From contig JAQYLT010000017.1 in NCBI GenBank assembly GCA_028719885.1, positions 1-64,000 on the forward strand: 64,000 nucleotides of DNA, written 5' to 3'. Made by a program: the position numbers and the translations under genes. Origin of the DNA: Bacillota bacterium. GTDB taxonomy: Bacteria > Bacillota > Clostridia > Oscillospirales > Oscillospiraceae. The notes under the pieces were generated by a model. It was given only the letters and a program-made list of their open reading frames with translations, was not told where the DNA came from and did not search any database. How positions within the stretch are numbered: position 1 is the first letter of the stretch; each line of letters opens with the position of its first letter. Shown here one piece after another: positions 35,359 to 42,898 of this stretch.

Positions 35359-35581
35359 TTTCACGGATTCTCAAAAAGAGAGCTGCGCTGTTACTGCCAT
35401 GCGTGATGCGGTACTCGCTCTTTCGGCCCGTGAATGCGTCCCCTACGAGGAAGCGTTGCTCCGTTTTACAAGCTCCCGCGTTTATAATGCACTTTTTGAT
35501 TACAGTACAGAGATTTGGAAAGAGAGTTCAGACTACATCCTCAGCCTTTATGATTTCTGCAGCTCAAATAAATCTGCTTGA
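35339..35581 (+). CDS. Small third gene of the DUF3990 module
   Basis: The 80-residue protein overlaps the end of the DUF3990 gene, with AAGGAG 8 bases before its ATG. The C-terminal LFDYSTEIWKESSDYILSLY resembles a segment often seen in small proteins encoded after DUF3990. It is probably part of the same toxin-antitoxin-like unit, possibly a second antitoxin. No enzyme motif is visible. Confidence 0.65.
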   Translation: METSSCNFTDSQKESCAVTAMRDAVLALSARECVPYEEALLRFTSSRVYNALFDYSTEIWKESSDYILSLYDFCSSNKSA

Positions 35582-35633
35582 TGCGCTTCCTGTCCAGAGG
35601 AATCGGTGCGGCGCTTCAAACGTAATATATTCT

Positions 35634-35701
35634 CGCCATGGTTGTGGCATGGCGGGCATACCCCAGGGTACAAAAATTGCTGTACCCTGGGGTATGCTTT
35701 T
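35634..35701. repeat. 68-bp double-hairpin direct repeat, copy 2 (contains a terminator)
   Basis: This is the second copy of the sequence at 34377-34444, with two base differences, followed by T6. It ends transcription of the module, and its direct orientation would allow loss of the module by homologous recombination. Confidence 0.85.
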
Positions 35702-35708
35702 TTCAATA

Positions 35709-36018
35709 TTTCTCCATTCAAGATGTCTTGGGAAAGCCCTTGCCGAGGCGGAATGCATAAATGCATTCCCTACGAAATAATCCGGCGATTCTCCATTCAA
35801 CATACTGCAGCGGATTACTCACCGGGCGGAATGCATCAATGCACCTCCCGCATGTCCGTAGGGAACGGATTTATCCGTTCCGAAAGGTCAATCAACCTCC
35901 TAGGCTCGTCGGATGGTGACGGCTTTCCATTTTTCGACGTTTCTCCATTCAAGATGTCTTGGGAAAGCCCTTACCGAGGCGGAATGCATAAATGCATTCC
36001 CTACGAAATAATCCGGCG
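35709..36018. repeat. Two 79-bp direct repeats and palindromic units
   Basis: 35709-35787 and 35940-36018 match at 78 of 79 positions; each contains ggaatgcataaatgcattcc and ctacgaaataatccggcg. Between them lies a ggaacggatttatccgttcc unit in opposite orientation. The gap 35582-36359 has no recognisable gene. The remaining part carries the terminators for the minus-strand cassette. Confidence 0.8.
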
Positions 36019-36088
36019 GTTTGCCATTCGGGTTGCCGCTGCAAAAGCGCTGCCAGCGAAATGAACTGCCGGATTTGTATTATGATAT

Positions 36089-36140
36089 AAAAACTCCCGC
36101 CGGGAGGAACGGCTTCAAGGGTCGTCTCCTCCTGACGGGA
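36089..36140 (-). terminator. Strong minus-strand terminator
   Basis: On the minus strand tcccgtcaggagga pairs with tcctcccggcggga, followed by GTTTTTAT. It would end transcription coming from the reversed fibre cassette. Confidence 0.7.
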
Positions 36141-36189
36141 TATTTTACGCATTTTACCCCGCCACAACCGGGGATGCATTTTTATCTCT

Positions 36190-36211
36190 CCCCGGCGGTT
36201 TCCCGCCGGGG
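36190..36211 (-). terminator. Hairpin downstream of the reversed fibre cassette
   Basis: ccccggcgg / ccgccgggg with a short loop is followed on the minus strand by an A/T-rich stretch. With the terminator at 36089-36140 it insulates the cassette's 3' end. Confidence 0.6.
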
Positions 36212-36359
36212 GTAGACAGAAAAGAATTATGATTGGGGTATACAGGTGAATTCGATGTACTTGCGTGGTATTCGTTGCCGCAAACCCTCAACCGACAGCG
36301 GAAGCAATCGGGCGGGAGGATGTGCGATTCATTCACCATACCATGACCGGGGGTAAAGA

Positions 36360-37190
36360 TTAACCGGCACTTCCGGTAGACAGACCGGTAAAGCTCACAG
36401 TAACATTCAAGGTTTCAGCTGCAAAGTTATTAGTAGTCAAGTTTGCGTCCTCACCCTCAAACCAGACAAAAATCTGAACCTTCAAACCAGTGGCTCCGTA
36501 AGGGATTTGTACATCAGCAGGAACGATGACCGAATTGGTTGTATGTTCAGTAGTAATTGCATCAGTATCATTCGGTGTTGCACAAACTACAGAACCCTTC
36601 ACTCGTTTATATTGATTATTTTTTGCATCATCTTCATCGATAATGTCTTCTTGGTAAACCGTATAGCTTCTTGTAGGCTTATTCGCAGTATCATTAACTG
36701 TAAACTCCACAGGCGCAAAAATGCGCTGTTGGTACATTGTCTGTTCTTCGTTACCGACTGTGGTTTTGTAAGTGTACTGAACACCTACACGAAGCGCAGT
36801 GCTTAAGGTCTTGCTCGGAGCTGTGACCTCAATGGCTTCAACCGACAGCCCATACACTTTCAGGTCGTTGGAAGTAGAGCGAATCTCAAATTCCCGCATA
36901 AGAGCAAAACTGTTATCATCATAATTGCCATTGGGGAAAACTGAGCCAGTAACTTTCGTCCGAGTGCCATCCGAACCAGCAGCCTTATCTGCGGTGTTTG
37001 CTGTTGCGTGATACCAGTCGCGCAGGTCAGTGGTAGAGGTGGGGTACAAGCTCTGTGCGCTGCTCATACCAGCAGCCGCAGAAGAACCCCAAACGCCTGC
37101 GCCGTAACGAATTGCAAGACCGGCGTCAGTCTGTGCCTGTACGCTCATACCAGTCGCAGTAACCGTTCCCGATGCCACAAACCATGCATA
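36360..37190 (-). pseudogene. Headless, reversed TasA-like fibre cassette (B), probably silent in this orientation
   Basis: The reading frame encodes a complete mature body from YAWFVASGTVTATGMSVQA to the family C-terminal motif IFVWFEGEDAN, but no signal peptide. Upstream of YAWFV the frame runs on into unrelated sequence up to 37475. The body aligns with fibre copy A along its length (for example LMREFEIRS versus IMKQFAIRA, and IFAPVEF versus ISAPVTT). It has no visible start signals of its own. The first 15 bases are the inverted partner of 33503-33517 in the same codon phase. Inversion would place it behind the leader of copy A. It is better seen as a silent cassette than as decay. Confidence 0.8.
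37176..37190 (-). repeat. Right arm of the 15-bp inverted repeat (putative inversion site)
   Basis: cacaaaccatgcata on the plus strand is the perfect reverse complement of 33503-33517. It lies 374 bases before the recombinase start codon. The 373-base gap 37191-37563 also holds one degenerate cgtaggga repeat (about 37355) and the ribosome-binding site of the recombinase; I see nothing else in it. Confidence 0.85.
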
Positions 37191-37563
37191 AGCTAATTCC
37201 GCCTGAAAAGGCTGCTTGATTGGGCTTGATACCCCACCGGATACCCCGGGAGAATTGCAATTGAAAGCTTGAAAATACCTTTCCGCACAGCGGAAAAATG
37301 GAATTAATCGCGTTATGCGCCCGTAGCATTTTGAACGGAGATGCCCAATTTTGCGTAGGGAATCGTCCCATTCACCCCCGCCAACTTTCAATTTCCTGAC
37401 GGGATCGTCCTGCATCTTATCTCTCTCGTCTTCCCGCCGCTTTTTCCGGAAAGTTCTACCCCAAAAATACCCCAAAAAGAATGCAAAAGGGATTATGATA
37501 GCTATCGGGACGGCGGGGCCTCCGCTGTCCCCATTCTATTTCCCAGAAAGAGAGGAACTTGCC

Positions 37564-38673
37564 ATGCAAAAATTACCAGAGGGAGTACGGGTGCGAAAGT
37601 CCGGACTGTTGGAGAAGCGGTTTACCATAAACGGCTGCCGGTACTCCGTCTACGGGAGAAGCACCCGGCAGCTCAAGCAGCGGGAGCAGGAAAAACGAAC
37701 CCAGCTGCTGGGCACGTCCCGGTTCCAAAGCAAAGCCGTCACTACGGATCAATACTTTGAAACCTGGATCGAGGGGAAAAAGCTCTCCGTCAAGCCCAGC
37801 ACCATCCGGGTTTACACCTCCTATTACAGGCCATACATCAGCCCCATCATCGGCTGCATTCCCTTGGAGCAGATCACCCGGCGGCACATTCTGCGGATTC
37901 AGTCCGAGGCCTCCAGCCATCTTTGCCCCGCCACCAACAACATTCTGCTGCAGGTGGTGAAGATTCTTTTGAACGAGGCCGTGGAGGACGGAATGATCCC
38001 CCAGAATCCCGCCAAGGGAATCAAACCGGCAAAAAGCGTCCAAAAGGCCAGCGAAACCTACCACCGGGCGCTGACACCGGAGGAGCAGAAGCAATTTATG
38101 AATGCAGCAAAGGGAAATTTCTATTATGAACTGCTGGCCTTTCAGCTGCTCACCGGAATGCGGTTGGGAGAGGTGGGGGCGCTGTACTGGAGCGATATCG
38201 ACCTGGAAAAACAGCTCATCCATGTGCGCCGGACCATCACCCGGACGGAGGACGGCGTCTTTTTCATCGGCGACAGTCCCAAATCCCAGGCGGGACTGCG
38301 GGATATCCCCATCAACGCCGCCCTTTCCGATCTGCTGGACCGTCAGCGTGGACGGCAGCTGCTGCGAAAGCCCGGCTTCCGGCAGCTCTGCTTCCCCTCC
38401 CCCACCGGTCAGATGATCAGCCACGGCTCCGTAAACCAGAACATCCGCCGGATCCTCTCCCAGCTGGGCAGTCAGGGCATTCACATTCCGCCCTTTACCT
38501 CCCATGCCCTGCGGGACACCTTCGCCACCCGCTACATTGAGCAGGGCGGGAATCCCCAAACCCTGAAAACCATCCTGGGCCACAGCAGCTTTTCCGTCAC
38601 CATGGACTTATACAGCCAGGTGCTGCCCAATACCAAAAAGCAAGAAATGGAAAGAATCATCATAGAGATTTAG
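37564..38673 (+). CDS. Tyrosine site-specific recombinase (putative fibre-switch invertase)
   Basis: This is a 369-residue integrase-family recombinase. A SAM-like core-binding domain (about 60-160; YFETWIEGKKLSVKPSTIRV) precedes the catalytic domain. Catalytic residues are R200 in LTGMRLGEVGAL, H314 and R317 in SHALRDTFATRY, H340 in LGHSS and Tyr350 in MDLYSQV. The start has GAGAGGAAC upstream. It lies right outside the predicted invertible segment and has no phage genes near it, which favours a dedicated DNA-inversion role. A remnant integrative element is the main alternative. Confidence 0.88.
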   Translation: MQKLPEGVRVRKSGLLEKRFTINGCRYSVYGRSTRQLKQREQEKRTQLLGTSRFQSKAVTTDQYFETWIEGKKLSVKPSTIRVYTSYYRPYISPIIGCIPLEQITRRHILRIQSEASSHLCPATNNILLQVVKILLNEAVEDGMIPQNPAKGIKPAKSVQKASETYHRALTPEEQKQFMNAAKGNFYYELLAFQLLTGMRLGEVGALYWSDIDLEKQLIHVRRTITRTEDGVFFIGDSPKSQAGLRDIPINAALSDLLDRQRGRQLLRKPGFRQLCFPSPTGQMISHGSVNQNIRRILSQLGSQGIHIPPFTSHALRDTFATRYIEQGGNPQTLKTILGHSSFSVTMDLYSQVLPNTKKQEMERIIIEI

Positions 38674-38693
38674 CAAAAGCTGTCAATTCTTTA

Positions 38694-38722
38694 TTGCATT
38701 CACAAAGCATTGGTGCTATAAT
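38694..38722 (+). promoter_or_regulatory. Promoter of the main fibre operon
   Basis: TTGCAT (38694-38699), a 17-base spacer and TATAAT (38717-38722) lie 56 bases before the TTG start of the next gene. It begins just after the recombinase stop, so the downstream genes are transcribed independently of the switch. Confidence 0.75.
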
Positions 38723-38777
38723 GACGATGAATTATTGTATCATGAAATTACTATCCTCATTTGAAAGGAGCAGGTCG

Positions 38778-39647
38778 TTGAAATCCTCAACTCATCTCAG
38801 ACGGCGTCTGGCCTTGGCTGCGCTGGCGGTTTTTGCGGCTCTGCTCTCTGTTTCCGCCGCCACCTACGCCTGGTACATCTACAACACCGCCGCCCGCACC
38901 ACCCGGGTGGAAATGGCAGCGGGCAGCAGCGTCTCCCTGCAAATCTCCAATGCGGCGGAAGGTCCCTACGGCTCCTCCACGGTGATGGAATCCTTTTCCG
39001 GGATGCTGGTTCCCGTCTCTACCGACAGCATCACCGGCGGCTTCCAGCGGGTAGAAGCCTTTGCCTCCGAATGGAACGCCGCAACCGGCGCCTACCGTTC
39101 GGTGGCAAAATACTTCACCGCCGGAACGGAAATGTCCCACTACTACAAAACCTCCCTGTATCTTCGCACCAACGGCGGCGACCTGGATATCTACCTCTCG
39201 AACATCGGCTTTGAGGATGCCAACGACCAGAATCCCATCTCCACCGCCATGCGTATCGGCCTGGTGGCCCAGGGACAGGAATACGTTTTCGCCATCAACA
39301 CCGCGCACAACCCCAATGCCGACGACAACGGCGCCAAGGAGCCCGAAGGCGGCTACGTACTGCGGCATGACAAAACCGATGGCTCCACCGTGGCCTTCAC
39401 CCCCTACACCAGCGCCAATTTCTGCATCTACGATTCCCAGACCGGCGCGGTTACCCTGCCGGAGGGAGCGGTTTCGTTCTGCACCGTCTCCGGCGACGGC
39501 CACGGCGGCTACGGAGAGCCGGTGAAGCTGGATATCTACCTGTGGCTGGAGGGCTGCGACGAGGACTGCACATTGAACCTGGCGGGGCAGACCATGCGGA
39601 ATCTGGCCCTGTCCTTTGCGGGCTTCAACGGAAAGGCAGGGGAATGA
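38778..39647 (+). CDS. SipW-dependent exported fibre-family protein 1
   Basis: The 289-residue exported protein has a positively charged leader (HLRRRLALAALAVFAALLSV) ending SAATYAWY, a SipW-type cleavage region. The C-terminal signature DIYLWLEGCDEDC carries two cysteines. The start is a TTG at 38778 with AAAGGAG seven bases upstream; upstream ATGs lack such a site. It is the first of four tandem paralogues before the first signal peptidase gene. The body has β-rich composition, as in TasA/camelysin proteins. Confidence 0.82.
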   Translation: MKSSTHLRRRLALAALAVFAALLSVSAATYAWYIYNTAARTTRVEMAAGSSVSLQISNAAEGPYGSSTVMESFSGMLVPVSTDSITGGFQRVEAFASEWNAATGAYRSVAKYFTAGTEMSHYYKTSLYLRTNGGDLDIYLSNIGFEDANDQNPISTAMRIGLVAQGQEYVFAINTAHNPNADDNGAKEPEGGYVLRHDKTDGSTVAFTPYTSANFCIYDSQTGAVTLPEGAVSFCTVSGDGHGGYGEPVKLDIYLWLEGCDEDCTLNLAGQTMRNLALSFAGFNGKAGE

Positions 39648-39648
39648 A

Positions 39649-40473
39649 ATGAAGAAAAAGCAGCAATTGATGATCCTGCTGCCGGTGATCGTCGCCCTGC
39701 TGGCCGGGCTGATTGCCCTGAGTGCCGCCACCTACGCCTGGTTCACCTTTGACCCCTACACCAACGTGACCCCCCTGGAGGGCAAAATCTCCAAGGGCGA
39801 GGCCAATCTTCTAATCAGCGAGAGCAAGGACGGTCCCTTTGACAAGCAGTGCACCCTGAACCCCGCCGTCTTCTCCCAGGAGCTCCGGCCGGTTTCTACC
39901 GTGGATTTGAATCGGTTCTATACCTCCATCGCCCAAAACCGGAATGGCTACAGTGTGGCCTTTCAGGAAGTGACCGATAAGACCGACCAGTATCTGATTC
40001 ACGGCACGGTTTATCTGCAATGCCTGGGAGGCAGCTGCGACGTCTACTTCCAAACGCCGGATTTGGAGATCAGCGGCGACGACCAGGTGCTGTCCGCCGG
40101 ACGGCTGGGAATGAGAATCACCGACAAAAACGGCAGGCAGACTACCCTGGTGTTTAAGCTGGATGCTCTGGGCAGCACCACCGGCGCCCAGCAGAGGCCT
40201 ACGGTTCAGGAGGACAATGTGGTGCTCTCCGGCATCGTGGGCACCGGCGCTCCCGTGTTTGTCAATGACCCCGCCGTTTCCATCGGCGATTATCAGGCGG
40301 ATGCCGCCAATCCCAAAAAGCTGCTCACCCTCCAGTCCGAGGAAATTGCCCAGGTGGACTACTGGCTCTATCTGGAGGGCTGCGACACCGCCTGCTACAA
40401 TCCGGTGCACAGCCAGGACATCACCTTGCAGCTCGGCTTCGCCGGAGAGCCGGTGAAAGAGGGAAATAACTAA
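39649..40473 (+). CDS. SipW-dependent exported fibre-family protein 2
   Basis: The 274-residue exported protein has leader MKKKQQLMILLPVIVALLAG and the cleavage region SAATYAWF. The C-terminal motif is DYWLYLEGCDTAC. It starts one base after the previous stop, so translation is coupled. Paralogy is clear from the shared central pattern around PVSTVDLNRFY and the C-terminal motif, though overall identity is low. Two more cysteines occur mid-protein (LQCLGGSC), possibly a disulfide. Confidence 0.82.
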   Translation: MKKKQQLMILLPVIVALLAGLIALSAATYAWFTFDPYTNVTPLEGKISKGEANLLISESKDGPFDKQCTLNPAVFSQELRPVSTVDLNRFYTSIAQNRNGYSVAFQEVTDKTDQYLIHGTVYLQCLGGSCDVYFQTPDLEISGDDQVLSAGRLGMRITDKNGRQTTLVFKLDALGSTTGAQQRPTVQEDNVVLSGIVGTGAPVFVNDPAVSIGDYQADAANPKKLLTLQSEEIAQVDYWLYLEGCDTACYNPVHSQDITLQLGFAGEPVKEGNN

Positions 40474-40504
40474 CCATTCCATTTTTGAAAGGAGGCGGAG
40501 GAAT

Positions 40505-41329
40505 ATGAAAAAGAAGCTCATGACCCTCTGGGGCCTGTGTGCCGCTGCAATTCTCACGGCCCTGGTGCTTACCTCCGCCACCTTTGCCTGGTTCACCGCC
40601 AACCGGCAGGTGGGCACCGACCGGGTCTCCGCCCGGGCCGGGTCCAACGCCCTGGAGCTGCAAATCGGCCGAATGGGCGGCGGCAGCTTCCAGCCGGAAA
40701 CCGATAACGAGGTGATTCTGAAAAATCAGACCTCCCCCCTGATGCCGGTTTCCACGGCGGACCTGAAAACCTTTGTGTACAATCCCATGACGGTGGACGG
40801 CTTCGCGGAGGAATTCCTCCCCACCGAGGATGAATCCCTCTACTACCACGACACCATCTACCTCCGGGCCAAGGCCGACGGAATGCCCCAGGGCACCAAG
40901 GTCACCCTTTTCCTGGACAATACCGACACGCCCATCGTGGAAACCGTGGACGGAGAGCTGCTCACCGCCGCCCGGCTAGGCATGACCTTTAACGGTGCCT
41001 CCCCGGTGATCATCACCCTGAGCTCCGTCAACGAGGGCAGCAGCAACACCCGCCCCGGCGGCATTGCCATCGGCCCTGGGCAGGTGCTCTCCTATTCCAA
41101 CGGGAGGGTGACCGCCGTCAACGACCCGGCCATCGCTCTGGCGGATGCCCAAATCACCGCCGGAGGAACACCGGGCCAAAAGCCTCTGGCCACTCTGGAA
41201 TTGAATCAGCTGTACGCCGTGGACGTCTACTTCTACTTAGAGGGCTGCGACCCGGACTGCGTCAGTGAAAAGGTTGGCCTGGACAAGGCCGCGCTGAATC
41301 TGGCCTTTTATGGACTGATTGCCGGTTAA
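40505..41329 (+). CDS. SipW-dependent exported fibre-family protein 3
   Basis: The 274-residue protein has leader MKKKLMTLWGLCAAAILTAL and ends its signal at TSATFAWFTANRQ. The C-terminal motif is DVYFYLEGCDPDC. The PVSTADLKTFVY stretch matches PVSTVDLNRFY in the preceding paralogue. A GGAGGCGGAGG site precedes the ATG. It is probably a minor fibre subunit, capping protein or adaptor; the exact role cannot be read from sequence. Confidence 0.82.
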   Translation: MKKKLMTLWGLCAAAILTALVLTSATFAWFTANRQVGTDRVSARAGSNALELQIGRMGGGSFQPETDNEVILKNQTSPLMPVSTADLKTFVYNPMTVDGFAEEFLPTEDESLYYHDTIYLRAKADGMPQGTKVTLFLDNTDTPIVETVDGELLTAARLGMTFNGASPVIITLSSVNEGSSNTRPGGIAIGPGQVLSYSNGRVTAVNDPAIALADAQITAGGTPGQKPLATLELNQLYAVDVYFYLEGCDPDCVSEKVGLDKAALNLAFYGLIAG

Positions 41330-41341
41330 GGAGGGCTGACC

Positions 41342-42145
41342 GTGAAGCAGAAATCAACCACCAAAAAGCTTTTTGCCACCTCTGTGCTGCTTTTCCTGCT
41401 GGCCCTTGTGAGCATCACCGCCGCCACCGTGGCCTGGATGACCATCGCGGACCGGACCAGAGTGCGAAGTATGCGGATGGAGATCACCTCCGGTGCCAAT
41501 CTCCGCTTTGATCTGGACCCCCATGAGGAATTTGAGGATTACGTCAAAACCCTTTCCTTTCTGGACATTGCCCAGCGCATCTACCAAGAAAAGGGCTTTC
41601 ACCCGGCAGACAATCCCCTGGTCCCCGTCACCACCAACGACTGCGTCCACTTCACCCTGGAGGACGGAACGGCAGCCAAGCCGGAATACTATCTGGAATT
41701 CACCCTGCATTTTATGGCCAGTGAGGACATGATCGTCCATCTCACCGGCGCCGGATTGGACGGTACCCGGGTCCAGTCCTCCATTGCCGCACTTCCCAGG
41801 GCCCTACGGCTGAGCTTTACCGCAGAGCAGACCAGCATCTATGACCCCGGCCTGGGAGACAGCTGGCACCAGAGCGCAGCAGGCAAGGTTTTCGGCCTGC
41901 CGGGGGGCGACAGCATCACCTATCACCAGGGCAACACCCTGTTCTCCCTGAAAGCAGGAGTGGACAAGCCGGTGGTCCTCCGTGTCTGGCTGGAGGGAAC
42001 CGACGAAGCCTGCACCGACGAGCTGCGGGACATGGACTACAGCATCCGCCTTCGTTTCGTAGGAACGGACGAAAACGGCAACCTGCTGGAGGATGCCCGA
42101 GCAGCCAGCCAACGCAACAAGCAGACAGAAAAGGAAGGTAATTGA
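41342..42145 (+). CDS. SipW-dependent exported fibre-family protein 4
   Basis: The 267-residue protein starts at a GTG after GGAGGGCTGACC. The leader (KKLFATSVLLFLLALVSITA) ends ATVAWMTIADRT, a variant of the TYAWF cleavage motif. The C-terminal motif is LRVWLEGTDEAC, followed by a charged tail (ASQRNKQTEKEGN) that the other paralogues lack. It directly precedes the first SipW-type signal peptidase gene, the common arrangement for SipW and its substrates. Confidence 0.8.
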   Translation: MKQKSTTKKLFATSVLLFLLALVSITAATVAWMTIADRTRVRSMRMEITSGANLRFDLDPHEEFEDYVKTLSFLDIAQRIYQEKGFHPADNPLVPVTTNDCVHFTLEDGTAAKPEYYLEFTLHFMASEDMIVHLTGAGLDGTRVQSSIAALPRALRLSFTAEQTSIYDPGLGDSWHQSAAGKVFGLPGGDSITYHQGNTLFSLKAGVDKPVVLRVWLEGTDEACTDELRDMDYSIRLRFVGTDENGNLLEDARAASQRNKQTEKEGN

Positions 42146-42148
42146 TCT

Positions 42149-42898
42149 ATGAAAGCACTGAAACGCGGAGCCACCATATTAATCAGTATTCTCCTTTGGG
42201 CGGTGATTTTGCTGGCTGCCCTGTTCGCCTTTACAACCCTGGCCACCAAGAACAGCAACCAGGTGGCAAGTCTTGCCGGCTTCACTCCCCTGAGCGTGGT
42301 GTCCGATTCCATGGCGCCCACTTTCAACGCCGGTGACCTGATTATCATCCGAAAGTGTGACCCTGCCACCCTGAATCAGGGCGACATTGTTACCTTCCAC
42401 ACCATCATCAACAACGAGTTCGCCCTGAACACCCACCGGATTGCGGAGATTCAGGACCAGGGCGGCGTCCGCAGCTATGTGACCAAGGGCGACAACAACG
42501 CCATCGCCGATGTGCACATGATCTCCGATGGTGATATCGTGGGCAAATATGTGGCCAAGCTTCCCAATTTCGGCAAGGTGGTCCAGTTCCTCTCCGGCAG
42601 CACCGGCTTCCTGCTGGTGATCGTGCTGCCCCTGCTGGTGTTCTTCATCTATCAGGTTTATCATCTGGTCACCGTGAGCATTGACCTGAAAAAGGCCCTG
42701 GCGGTGGAGAGTGTTCAGGAAAATGCCCAGGCAGATACCCTGCTGGCGGATGCGGCAAGAGCAAAGGAAGAGGCCGCCAAAGCCAAGGCAGAGGCGGAAG
42801 CCGCCAAAAAAGAGGCAGAGGCCGCCCTGGCAGAAGCAAAGCGGCTGCGGGAAGAGGCTGAAAAGCAGACGGAAGTAAAGGACGAAAAGCATGAGTGA
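42149..42898 (+). CDS. SipW-type signal peptidase I with C-terminal coiled coil
   Basis: This ER-type signal peptidase uses a Ser/His catalytic pair: Ser54 in VVSDSMAPTF and His96 in LNTHRI. It has N-terminal (8-30) and C-terminal (152-175) membrane helices. Unusually it carries an extra cytoplasmic tail (180-249) of Ala/Lys/Glu heptads (RAKEEAAKAKAEAEAAKKEA) that should form a coiled coil. SipW enzymes process TasA-like fibre subunits, and its substrates are encoded on both sides. It overlaps the AAA+ gene by eight bases, implying tight co-production. Confidence 0.9.
   Translation: MKALKRGATILISILLWAVILLAALFAFTTLATKNSNQVASLAGFTPLSVVSDSMAPTFNAGDLIIIRKCDPATLNQGDIVTFHTIINNEFALNTHRIAEIQDQGGVRSYVTKGDNNAIADVHMISDGDIVGKYVAKLPNFGKVVQFLSGSTGFLLVIVLPLLVFFIYQVYHLVTVSIDLKKALAVESVQENAQADTLLADAARAKEEAAKAKAEAEAAKKEAEAALAEAKRLREEAEKQTEVKDEKHE

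Noticed and set aside
37191-37475. N-terminal extension of the reversed fibre cassette to 37475 as a real protein
   Set aside because: The extension is highly charged, has no signal peptide and no similarity to fibre leaders, and the homology begins exactly at the inverted repeat.
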